DNA of 29,081 bases from Prevotella sp. UBA3837 (GTDB lineage Bacteria; Bacteroidota; Bacteroidia; Bacteroidales; Bacteroidaceae), in NCBI GenBank assembly GCA_002392835.1, contig DGHX01000154.1:1-29081 (forward strand), written 5' to 3'. A program made the position numbers and the translations under genes. The notes beneath the pieces were generated by a model. It saw only the letters and a list, made by a program, of their open reading frames with translations, made no database searches and was not told where the DNA came from. Below are positions 15,525 through 23,607 of the stretch, piece after piece (position 1 is the first letter of the stretch; each line of letters starts with the position of its first letter).

Positions 15525-17114
15525 TTATTGCTGGCTGACGCTGACGTCGCTGACGGTGATGCTGCCGCCATAGTTGTTCACGCTCCAGCAGTTCTTCTGT
15601 ATGCCGTAGATGCGCTGTGTGTAGCAGCACACGTCGTTGATGTACATCACGCAGACGGAGTTGTCGGTGTAGATGTCGATGTGGTAGGTGTTGTCCTGCG
15701 GGCGCTCAAACCAGTAGCCGTCGATGCCCTCAATGAATCCCTTCCCTTGCGGGCCCTCTTGCTCGAAGTTCACCTTGCGGTGGTTCTCGTCCTCGGGGTT
15801 GACCACCATGGTGTAATACTTCTCCGAGTCGGTGCCGCGCACGAGCGATATGCCGAACTTATCCCAGTTGTTCTGCGTCGTCACCGTCAGCGAAATGTGG
15901 TTGGCGGTGCCCAGTCGGGGGTAGAGCACGTAGGCATCGTCGCCGCTGAGCGTGCCGTTGCTGTAGCCGTTGCTGGCCATGGGCTTCAGCTCCTGTGCCT
16001 TGTTATACTTGGCGGCCATGGCGGGCACGGCACCCAGCGTGAGCGTGCCGTCGGCGTGCTGTATGAGCTTGTGGCAGACCAGTGCTCCGGCCCAGGCGGG
16101 CTCGCCCTCGGCACCCACGTTCACGTTGCGGTCGTGAATGGTGGTTCCCACGCGGTAGGGGCACCACCCCCAGATGTAGCGGTCCTGGCCGTTGCTGGCC
16201 GTCTTGCCGGCATAGAAGGCGCGGCTGTCGAGCACGCCCTCGTGGCCGTCGCGGGGCCAGTTGGCACCGGGGTCGTCGAAGCAGCGTTTCAGCCCCTCGA
16301 ACGAGGTGGCCATCATGTACTTCACCTTGCGGCTCCAGGGTGCGCGGAAGCCCTCGCTGTAGACGAGATACCAGTATTGTCCCATCTGGAAGATGTCGGG
16401 GCACTCGCACATGCGGTCCCACACCATGTTGAAGCCTCCCACGTGCTCCCACGTCTTCAGGTCGGAGGAGCGGAAGTCGGCAAACCTCAGCTTCGAGGCT
16501 ATGACCATGTGCCACATGCCGTCGTCGGCCTTGAAGATCTGCGGGTCGCGGAAGTCGGTGGCCGAGTAGCCGTAGTCGGTGCCCTTCAGCTGCCAGTTGG
16601 CGTCGCGCGTCCAGGTCTTGAAGTCGGCCGACGTGGCGCGCATCACCACCTCGCGGTTAGGCAGCAGCACGTTGTAGCCCGTGTAGTAGATGTAGTACAG
16701 GCCTTCCTGCTCGCTGTAGACGGCGCAGCCCGTGCCGAGCGATGCGTCCTGCTGTGCGGTGCTGGTTCCGGTGGGCAGCACCTCGCCCAGCGACTGGTAT
16801 GTGGCGCCGTCCTTCGTGGCCACGGCCCAGAAGGGGTGGTAGCAGGCACCGTTGTTGTCGTACTCCTGCAGGTACATCACCTTGAACTCGCCCGCCTTCT
16901 CGTCGTAGAAGGGCATGGGGTCGCCGCAGCGGCCTATGGCCGGGGTGTAGTAGGTCTGGAAGCCGGCGTCGTCGGTGCTGCTGAAGAAATCGGTGGTGGC
17001 AGCCCAGGCCCGGGGGGCATCGGGGCCGAAGTCATCGTCGCTGCAGGCGGTGAAGGCTGCGGTGATGTTGCAGCACACCAGTCCTGTGAACAATATATTA
17101 ATCATCTTTTTCAT
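15525..17114 (-). CDS. Surface GH32 lipoprotein, probable endo-fructanase
   Basis: A 529-residue GH32 enzyme with a lipoprotein signal ending AAFTAC (C24). It is followed by SDDD, close to the Bacteroidetes surface-lipoprotein export signal, so it probably acts outside the cell. Catalytic motifs are GDPMPF (D65 in place of the NDPNG aspartate), FRDPQ (D190) and CECPD (E237). The C-terminal beta-sandwich ends with a Trp/Tyr-rich strand (CWSVNNYGGSITVSDVSV). The DPMPF form of the first motif is shared with the endo-levanase-like branch of Bacteroides GH32 as I recall it; this is not verified. It is the fourth gene of the susCD operon, 6 bp after the glycan-binding protein stop. It likely makes the first cuts in polymeric fructan. 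Confidence 0.9.
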   Translation of the reverse strand: MKKMINILFTGLVCCNITAAFTACSDDDFGPDAPRAWAATTDFFSSTDDAGFQTYYTPAIGRCGDPMPFYDEKAGEFKVMYLQEYDNNGACYHPFWAVATKDGATYQSLGEVLPTGTSTAQQDASLGTGCAVYSEQEGLYYIYYTGYNVLLPNREVVMRATSADFKTWTRDANWQLKGTDYGYSATDFRDPQIFKADDGMWHMVIASKLRFADFRSSDLKTWEHVGGFNMVWDRMCECPDIFQMGQYWYLVYSEGFRAPWSRKVKYMMATSFEGLKRCFDDPGANWPRDGHEGVLDSRAFYAGKTASNGQDRYIWGWCPYRVGTTIHDRNVNVGAEGEPAWAGALVCHKLIQHADGTLTLGAVPAMAAKYNKAQELKPMASNGYSNGTLSGDDAYVLYPRLGTANHISLTVTTQNNWDKFGISLVRGTDSEKYYTMVVNPEDENHRKVNFEQEGPQGKGFIEGIDGYWFERPQDNTYHIDIYTDNSVCVMYINDVCCYTQRIYGIQKNCWSVNNYGGSITVSDVSVSQQ

Positions 17115-17120
17115 AAGGCG

Positions 17121-18530
17121 TTATTTCGTTAGGTAGTTGAAAGCGTTGCGGGTGATAGTCTCAATGTTCTTGTGGAAATTCTCCACGTAGCCGCCCTCCA
17201 GGGTGTAGGAGTACCAGTCGTAGCAGCCTGAGCCGATGCAGATGATGCCGCCGTGGCCGTCGCGGGGCTGGTATTCCCATGCCACCACGGCTCCGTCGCC
17301 GCCCACGCCGAGAATCTTTCCGCCGGTGCGGGCCTCCCAGGCAGCGTGGTCGTCATAGCCGCCCCAGTCGGTGCCGATGTGGTACTGTGCCGTTGAGTTG
17401 GTGATGTGGTATCCGGCATCGGTGCAGTACACCTCCTGCGGGTTGTCGCCGGCAATGAGGTTCTGCCACAGCGGGTGGCCGTTCTGTCCGTCGAAGATGC
17501 GGAAGCTCCACGGTCCGCCGCACAGCTCGGCAGCATCCTCGTTCTGTCCCCAGCAGTTGTTGGGCGTGGTCCACTCGTCGTCGCCCGTCACGCCGATGAA
17601 CGACGGCAGGTTGGTGGCGTAGCGCGTCAGGAAGAGCGAGCCTCCGTTCTCATAGTACTGGCGCAGCTCGTTCTTGGCGTCGAGGGCGTCGGTGGCCTTG
17701 GCCATGAACACGTCGTGTCCGTCCACGCCGCCGTCAACGTGGTAGTGCCACCAGATGACCTTGCACTCGGTGAGGTCGAGGGTCCCGGCGCGCAGGTCGG
17801 CAAACGAGGCATAGAGCGAGCCGCCGATGTTGCCCAGCATCCACTGGCAGGCAGCGCGGGCCTCGGGGTCGAGGTCGTTCATCACCGAAGGCGAGCCGAT
17901 GAAAAGGGCCTTGGGCTTCTCGATGGCGATGACGGTGACCACGTAGGTGGCCTCGGCCGAGTTGTTCGTCACCGTGTAGCTGACGGGCTGCGTGAAGTCC
18001 TGGGGCACGCCGCTGCTGGGGGTGACGGTTGCGTTCTGGCTGTAGGTGATGGTGGGCACCAGGTTGGTGATGTCTACTGAGCCAGGCACGTAGACGGTGA
18101 TGGTCTTGGCCTCCTGGTCAATGGCTCCCTGGTAGATGTCGTTGATGACGAAGTGGGTGATGCGGGCCTCGTCGTGGCGCACGCTGACGGTCCAGTTCAG
18201 GTAGGTGTCGCCGTTGGTGACGTGGAGCACGCGTGCGGCATCCATGTTCAGCGTCTCGCCCTGCTTCACGTCGCAGGCGGCACCGTTAGAGAGGGCGAGT
18301 GCCGTCACGGTCATGGCGTGTGTGTCGTACACCTCGGGCAGCCGCACCTCGATGGTGCGCGAGCTGAGGTCGATGTTGCCCTGGAAGTTGTCGAGGGCGA
18401 AGGCCTCGACCATGCAGTCGCCTGAGAGCTGCAGGTCGCTCACGTTGTCGTCGCTGCAGCTTGTGAGTGCCGTGCTGATGGCACAGCAGGCGAAGCAAGC
18501 GCAGAACAGTTGATATATCTTGGTCTTCAT
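17121..18530 (-). CDS. Surface glycan-binding lipoprotein in the SusE position
   Basis: A 469-residue lipoprotein. The ATG at 18530 gives MKTKIYQLFC...ALTSC (C25) followed by SDDN, a surface-export signature; an in-frame ATG at 18566 would spoil the signal peptide. After the anchor come two Ig-like beta domains (about 30-125 and 120-200, ending YVVTVIAIE). A larger C-terminal domain (about 205-469) follows, rich in Trp and Gly (IWWHYHVDGGVDGHDVF, GSLFLTRYATNLPS, WSFRIFDGQNGHPLW). I think this matches DUF4960, seen in Bacteroides levan-binding proteins, but I could not check. It lies between susD and the surface GH32, so it probably captures fructan chains for SusCD. Confidence 0.75.
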   Translation of the reverse strand: MKTKIYQLFCACFACCAISTALTSCSDDNVSDLQLSGDCMVEAFALDNFQGNIDLSSRTIEVRLPEVYDTHAMTVTALALSNGAACDVKQGETLNMDAARVLHVTNGDTYLNWTVSVRHDEARITHFVINDIYQGAIDQEAKTITVYVPGSVDITNLVPTITYSQNATVTPSSGVPQDFTQPVSYTVTNNSAEATYVVTVIAIEKPKALFIGSPSVMNDLDPEARAACQWMLGNIGGSLYASFADLRAGTLDLTECKVIWWHYHVDGGVDGHDVFMAKATDALDAKNELRQYYENGGSLFLTRYATNLPSFIGVTGDDEWTTPNNCWGQNEDAAELCGGPWSFRIFDGQNGHPLWQNLIAGDNPQEVYCTDAGYHITNSTAQYHIGTDWGGYDDHAAWEARTGGKILGVGGDGAVVAWEYQPRDGHGGIICIGSGCYDWYSYTLEGGYVENFHKNIETITRNAFNYLTK

Positions 18531-18575
18531 ATTGCTGTATTTACAATTAAAACGTTTAATCTTCATTCTTCAATC

Positions 18576-20306
18576 TTACCAGTTGCCTATGTTCTGGGTG
18601 TAGTGTCCGTTGGCGGCCGATATCTGCTCGAAGGGTATGGGCAGGTACTCGTCCTTGTCGGCGGTGAAGTGGGCAGCGGTGTAGATGGCGCAGTGGTCTA
18701 TCTCCTCGGCGTAGTACTTGTTGAGCACCGTGGCGGCATCGCCCCAGCGCACCAGGTCGAAGAAACGCTCGCACTCCATGCCCAGCTCCAGTCGGCGTTC
18801 CATCTTCACTATCTTCAGTGCCTCGTCCTTGCTGTAGCTGCCCTTGTAGTTGGCCACGTACATCTTCACCCCGTACAGGTTCTGGTAGCTGCCTATCATC
18901 TGTGTGCTCTTGGCGGCACGGCTGCGCACCTCGTTCACCAGCTGCAGGGCGCGGTCGGCCTGTCCCAGCTGTGCGTATGCCTCGGCGCGCATGAGCAGCA
19001 CGTCGGCATAGCGGAACACGATGCGGTTCATGCTCGATGCCCAGTAGGAGCCCTTGATGAGATACTGGCCTATGAGTGCGGGGTCTACGTTCTGCTTCAG
19101 CGACACGTAGTAGCCGTAGAGCCCGTTGGAGCGGCTCCAGATGCTGGTCTCCTCCATCATGTAGTTCTTGTTGAACATGTAGGGCAGTCCGGGCATGCCC
19201 ACGGTGAGGAACAGTCGCGGGTCGGCGTTGTCGGCGGCGCGGTCGTAGTCCTTCTCGTTGAAGGTGTCGAGCAGGGGCAGTCCGTCGGCACCGGTGCGGT
19301 AGGCGTTCACCAGGTTCTGCGAGGGCTTGTAGAAGTCGCAGCCGCCGTCGGTGGCACCGGGAATGTTGGGCGGAATGAGGCCGTAGCTCCAGTTCAGGTT
19401 GCCGTAGGTGGAGCCGTCGTTGCGCGAGTACTGTATGGCCCAGATGCTCTCCTTACCGTTCTCGTACTGCTCCTCGGGGCGGAAGTTGTTGTGCAGGTCG
19501 TCCTCCAGCCCGTAGTTGGCATAGAGTGCGGGGTCAGTGAACTTGATGACGTTGTTCAGGTCTTCTTCACTTACTGAGGTGACGCGGTTGCTGCCGGCAT
19601 CGTCCTGGTGGTAGGCTTTGTAGAGATACACCTTCGAGAGGAAAGCTGCTGCTGCTGCCTTCGTGGGGCGGCCTTTGTCGGCCTGTGTCTCGGGCAGGGT
19701 GTTGTAGGCTTCCGTCAGGTCGTCGATGATGAGCTGCCAGCCCTCGTCGTTGGTGTAGGCGGTGTTCGACAGAGTGTTGTACTCGTCGTAGGTCAGGTTC
19801 TCGTTCACCACGAAGGGTATGTGCTTGTACAGGCGCTTCAGCAGGAAGTGGGCGTAGGCGCGCAGGAACTTCATCTCGGCCAGCCGCTGCTGCTTCAGGG
19901 CGAAGTCGCTCTCGTTGAGCAGGGCAATGGCGCTGTTCACACGCGAGATGCTGTTGTACAGGCGCACCCACATGTCGTTGATGTTCCAGTTGGTGGTGAG
20001 CACGCCCTGCTGCACCTCGAGCTGGTGGAACACGTCGCCGTCGCTGGTGCCGCTTCCGCCTTTGTAGGCATCGTCGCTGCGCACGTCGAAGTTCCACATG
20101 GAGTACGATGAGTTGATGTCTTCCGACGAGGTGAAGACGGCGTAGGCCGACACGACCATGGCCTCGGCGTTCTCGGGCGATTTCACCTGCTCGTCGCTGA
20201 GCGTGGCCTGCGGTGTGTGCTCGTCGAGGAAGTCACTGCAGGAGGTGAGGGTTGCGCCGCCGGCGCAACAGGCTAGGCATCCGTAGATAATATTCTTGAT
20301 TTTCAT
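18576..20306 (-). CDS. susD: SusD/RagB-family fructan-binding lipoprotein
   Basis: A 576-residue lipoprotein with signal MKIKNIIYG...ATLTSC (C23) followed by SDFLDEHTPQ, the typical SusD N-terminus and an acidic surface signal. Features of the family are the TPR-like helices (RVNSAIALLNESDFALKQQRLAEMKFLRAYAHFLLKRLY) and the C-terminal region MERRLELGMECERFFDLVRWGDAATVLNKYY. It forms the lid over the SusC barrel and helps bind oligosaccharides. The stop lies 45 bp before the next gene's ATG and the start 14 bp after the susC stop, so the genes are one operon. The symbol denotes the family; fructan specificity is inferred from neighbouring GH32 genes. Confidence 0.93.
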   Translation of the reverse strand: MKIKNIIYGCLACCAGGATLTSCSDFLDEHTPQATLSDEQVKSPENAEAMVVSAYAVFTSSEDINSSYSMWNFDVRSDDAYKGGSGTSDGDVFHQLEVQQGVLTTNWNINDMWVRLYNSISRVNSAIALLNESDFALKQQRLAEMKFLRAYAHFLLKRLYKHIPFVVNENLTYDEYNTLSNTAYTNDEGWQLIIDDLTEAYNTLPETQADKGRPTKAAAAAFLSKVYLYKAYHQDDAGSNRVTSVSEEDLNNVIKFTDPALYANYGLEDDLHNNFRPEEQYENGKESIWAIQYSRNDGSTYGNLNWSYGLIPPNIPGATDGGCDFYKPSQNLVNAYRTGADGLPLLDTFNEKDYDRAADNADPRLFLTVGMPGLPYMFNKNYMMEETSIWSRSNGLYGYYVSLKQNVDPALIGQYLIKGSYWASSMNRIVFRYADVLLMRAEAYAQLGQADRALQLVNEVRSRAAKSTQMIGSYQNLYGVKMYVANYKGSYSKDEALKIVKMERRLELGMECERFFDLVRWGDAATVLNKYYAEEIDHCAIYTAAHFTADKDEYLPIPFEQISAANGHYTQNIGNW

Positions 20307-20320
20307 GTTGTTGCGATATT

Positions 20321-23300
20321 TTAGAATGACACATTGAGACCAAACGTGATGTTGAGAGGGATAGGATAGCCGAAGTTGGCATTCTCGGGATCAACGCTGG
20401 TGAAGTTCTTCGACTTGATGGTGAGCAGGTTCTGGGCCGAGACGTACATACGCAGACGCTGCATGTAGAGCTTCGACGCCAGGCTCTCGGGGAAGTTGTA
20501 GCCCAGCTGTATGGTGCGCAGCTTGGCAAAGGAGCCGTTCTCTACGAAATAGCTCGACACGCGCTTCTCGTTGTTGTTGTCCATGGTGCTGATGGCGGGT
20601 ATGTTGCTGCCCATGTTCGTGGGGCTCCAGGCATCGAGCAGGCGCTGGCCCTTGTTCAGGTTCGATATGTTCAGGCCGCTCCACAGGTCGGTTTCTTTCT
20701 TCAGGTCGCTGATGACGTCGACACCCTGCACGCCCTGCCAGAACATGGTGAAGTCGAGGTTCTTGTACTGCAGGTAGATGTTCAGGCCCCAGGTGAAGTC
20801 GGGCACGGGCGAGTAGATCCACTCCTGGTCCTTCTCGTTGATGACGCCGTCGTTGTTGAGGTCCTTCCAGCGTATGCGGCCCAGTCCGGCACCGTTCTGC
20901 TGTGCGTGGTTGTCAATCTCGTCCTGGCTCTTGAAGATGCCGTCGTAGACGTAGCCCACCTGTGCACCGAAGGGATGTCCGACGACGCTCTCCACGCCGT
21001 TGCCTCCGAAGGTGCCCTTGGCGGCGATGGTCTCAGGCAGTCGGGTCACCTTGTTGCGGTAGGTGCCCACGTTGGCGGCCAGGTCGTAGCTGAAGTCGCC
21101 CACGTTGCCGCGGTAGCCCACGTTCAGCTCCACGCCGGTGTTCTCCATCTCGCCGGCGTTGATCCACTGGCTGCTGCCTTCGCCCATTACGCCTATGCCG
21201 GGCATGTAGACCAGTATGTCCTTCGTCTTCTTGAAGTACCACTCGAATGAGCCGTAGAGTGCGTTGCGGAAGAAGCCGAAGTCCAGGCCGAGGTTGGTCT
21301 GCGTCGTCGTCTCCCACTTCAGGTCGTCGTTGCCCAGCTGGTTGCGCTTGAAGCCCGAGGGCAGGGTCTGTCCGCCGTTGGTGCCGCTGATGTCGTAGCT
21401 CGTGCCGTAGCTCTGTCCGCCGAAGCCGGCCTCGCCGTAGTTGCTCTCGTACAGGGTGTAGCGTGCAATGTTCGAAATCTCCTGGTTACCGGTCTGACCC
21501 CATGATGCGCGCAGCTTCAGGTTGCTGATCCACTCGGTGTCCTTCAGGAACTTCTCCTCGTTGATGCGCCATCCGGCCGATACCGAGGGGAAGGTGCCGT
21601 AGCGGTTGTTGCGGCCGAAGCGGCTGCTGCCGTCGTAGCGCAGCGTCAGGCCCAGCAGGTAGCGGTCGTTGTAGGTGTAGTTGAGCTTTCCGAAGTACGA
21701 CACGAGGGTATATCCCTCGCCCGAGCCGTATGCCTCGGCCTCGCCCACACCGGCGTTGGGCCACATGTAGTCGGGGTTCAGCATCATGTAGTCGTACTTC
21801 TTGCCGCTGAACCAGGTGTCGTCCTCGCGGTTCAGCTCGGTGCCCACGAGGATGTCGCCGCGGTGGCGTCCGAACTCAAAGTTGTAGGTGGCAATGGCGT
21901 TCCACATCCACTTCGTCCAGTGTTCCTGCTTGGCCTCCACGCCGTTGGTGGCGTTGGCCACGGTGCCCTCGGTGATGGGGTACTGGAAGATGCGCTGCTC
22001 CTTCTGGGCGTAGTCCAGGCCGAAGGTGGTCTTGATGTTGAAGTCCTTGAAGGGGTTGATGTTCAGGTAGGCATCGCCGAACATGCGCCAGTACTTGTAG
22101 CGGTTGTCGCTATTGCGCTGCAGGCGGGCCACCGGGTTCTCGCGGTCGGGGTATCCTCCCACGGGGCCGGCATAGTCGCCGTTGGTGGTGTAGACGGGCA
22201 GCGAGGGGTTGAACTGCAGCACGTTCTGCAGGAAGCCGCCGGGGGCCTGCACCTCGCTGGTGCGGTTCAGGGTGAAGTTCTCGCCCACGGTGACCAGGTT
22301 GCGGTCGTCAATCTTCACCAGCTTGTAGTCGGAGTTCATGCGTGCCGAGATGCGGTCGAAGTCCGAGTCCTTGATGATGCCCTTGTTCTTGTAGTAGCCC
22401 AGCGAGAAGTAGGACATGCCCCGCTCCGAGCCGTTGCTCAGTGCCACGTTGTACTGCTGTATGAGGCCCGAGCGCGTGGTCTGGTCGAACCAGTCGGTGT
22501 CGGCGGCGGGTGTGGTGCCGGCGGCGTCGAGGTACTTGCTCATGGTGATGTTGTTCAGCACGGGCTGACCCTGGGCGTCGTAGCTCCAGTCGTAGCGGTA
22601 GCCCAGGCCGTTCTGGTTGGGGTCCAGGCCGTCGTTGACGTAGCCTTGCCACATCACCTGCCCGAACTGCTTGGCGTTGAGCACCTCCATCTTGTGGGCG
22701 TAGGTCTGCAGGGCGATGCTGCCGTCGAAGTCGACGCGTACCTTGCCTTCCTTGCCCCGCTTCGTGGTGATGATGATGACACCGTTGGCAGCGCGGCTAC
22801 CGTAGATAGAGGCCGAGGCGGCATCCTTGAGCACCTGTATGGACTCGATGTCGTTGCCGTTCAGCTCGTGCATGCCTGCCTTCGTGGGCACACCGTCGAT
22901 GATGTAGAGCGGGTCGTTGTTGTTCAGCGTGCCCACACCGCGTATGCGCACCGTGGCCGAACCCGAGGGTGCACCGTCAGCGGCAATGTTCATGCCGGGC
23001 ACACGGCCCTGCATGGCACGGATGGGGTTGTTCTCGTTCATCTTCGCCAGGTCGTCGACGTTAACGGTCGAGATGGCACCGGTGAGGTCGGCCTTCTTCT
23101 GTACGGTGTAGCCCACCACCACCACCTCGCTCAGGGCCTGGGTGTCGTCCTTCATCGTCACCTTCATACCGTCGGCGGCAGGCAGCTCCTGGGCCAGGTA
23201 GCCTATGTAGGAGAACACCAGCATGGTGCCGGGCTTCACCTTCAGCTTGAAGTTTCCGTCAAAGTCGGTCACCGCGCCGTTAGTGGTGCCCTTCTCCATC

Positions 23301-23428
23301 ACCGTGGCACCGATGATGGTCTCGCCGTCCGGGTCCACCACCGTGCCGCTGATCTCTGTCTGGGCATAGCCTGCGGCAGCCACAAACATGAGCAATAAGC
23401 TCAGTAGATGTCTTTTTAGTTTTTCCAT
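20321..23428 (-). CDS. susC: SusC/RagA-family TonB-dependent outer-membrane transporter
   Basis: A protein of 1035 residues from the ATG at 23428; an ATG two codons earlier at 23434 is equally possible. After the signal peptide (LLSLLLMFVAAAGYAQ) come a carboxypeptidase-regulatory-like domain (ISGTVVDPDGETIIGATV ... GNFKLKV), a TonB-box-like segment (ALSEVVVVGYTVQKK), the plug domain (VRIRGVGTLNNNDPLYIIDGVP) and a 22-strand barrel ending ITFGLNVSF. It imports fructo-oligosaccharides with the adjacent SusD. It is the first gene of the susC-susD-binding protein-GH32 operon. A -7 box and candidate regulator sites lie directly upstream. No ECF sigma/anti-sigma pair is nearby, so control is likely by the AraC-type regulator. 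Confidence 0.95.
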   Translation of the reverse strand: MEKLKRHLLSLLLMFVAAAGYAQTEISGTVVDPDGETIIGATVMEKGTTNGAVTDFDGNFKLKVKPGTMLVFSYIGYLAQELPAADGMKVTMKDDTQALSEVVVVGYTVQKKADLTGAISTVNVDDLAKMNENNPIRAMQGRVPGMNIAADGAPSGSATVRIRGVGTLNNNDPLYIIDGVPTKAGMHELNGNDIESIQVLKDAASASIYGSRAANGVIIITTKRGKEGKVRVDFDGSIALQTYAHKMEVLNAKQFGQVMWQGYVNDGLDPNQNGLGYRYDWSYDAQGQPVLNNITMSKYLDAAGTTPAADTDWFDQTTRSGLIQQYNVALSNGSERGMSYFSLGYYKNKGIIKDSDFDRISARMNSDYKLVKIDDRNLVTVGENFTLNRTSEVQAPGGFLQNVLQFNPSLPVYTTNGDYAGPVGGYPDRENPVARLQRNSDNRYKYWRMFGDAYLNINPFKDFNIKTTFGLDYAQKEQRIFQYPITEGTVANATNGVEAKQEHWTKWMWNAIATYNFEFGRHRGDILVGTELNREDDTWFSGKKYDYMMLNPDYMWPNAGVGEAEAYGSGEGYTLVSYFGKLNYTYNDRYLLGLTLRYDGSSRFGRNNRYGTFPSVSAGWRINEEKFLKDTEWISNLKLRASWGQTGNQEISNIARYTLYESNYGEAGFGGQSYGTSYDISGTNGGQTLPSGFKRNQLGNDDLKWETTTQTNLGLDFGFFRNALYGSFEWYFKKTKDILVYMPGIGVMGEGSSQWINAGEMENTGVELNVGYRGNVGDFSYDLAANVGTYRNKVTRLPETIAAKGTFGGNGVESVVGHPFGAQVGYVYDGIFKSQDEIDNHAQQNGAGLGRIRWKDLNNDGVINEKDQEWIYSPVPDFTWGLNIYLQYKNLDFTMFWQGVQGVDVISDLKKETDLWSGLNISNLNKGQRLLDAWSPTNMGSNIPAISTMDNNNEKRVSSYFVENGSFAKLRTIQLGYNFPESLASKLYMQRLRMYVSAQNLLTIKSKNFTSVDPENANFGYPIPLNITFGLNVSF

Positions 23429-23475
23429 TTGCATGAATGCTTTTTGATTAGTACTGTTGTTTCAGATTTCGACGG

Positions 23476-23483
23476 CAAAGTTA
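23476..23483 (-). promoter_or_regulatory. -7 box of the susC operon (TAACTTTG)
   Basis: The minus-strand TAACTTTG matches TAnnTTTG and lies 47 bp upstream of the susC ATG. No TTTG occurs at -33, which suggests dependence on an activator. A CGTTCA core (23515-23520) lies 31 bases upstream of this box. Confidence 0.6.
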
Positions 23484-23536
23484 CTAATTTCTTGCATTCA
23501 TTATATATAATAATCGTTCACAGGCGAGCAAAAATG

Positions 23537-23590
23537 ATACACGAAACAATCGTTGACTATTATGTCAGAAATGTCGATTGCTTCGTGTAT
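23537..23590. promoter_or_regulatory. Inverted repeat between regulator gene and susC: terminator or operator
   Basis: The 16-bp arms 23537-23552 (ATACACGAAACAATCG) and 23575-23590 pair with one mismatch across a 22-base spacer. On the minus strand the hairpin follows the regulator stop (23608) by 17 bp and is trailed by CATTTTTGC, so it could end the regulator transcript. It also lies 53 bases upstream of the susC -7 box. The adjoining GCAAAAATGATACA (23528-23541) shares AAATGATACA with the LamG-GH32 promoter. Either or both roles are possible. Confidence 0.6.
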
Positions 23591-23607
23591 ATGGGCGTTT
23601 CGCGCGT

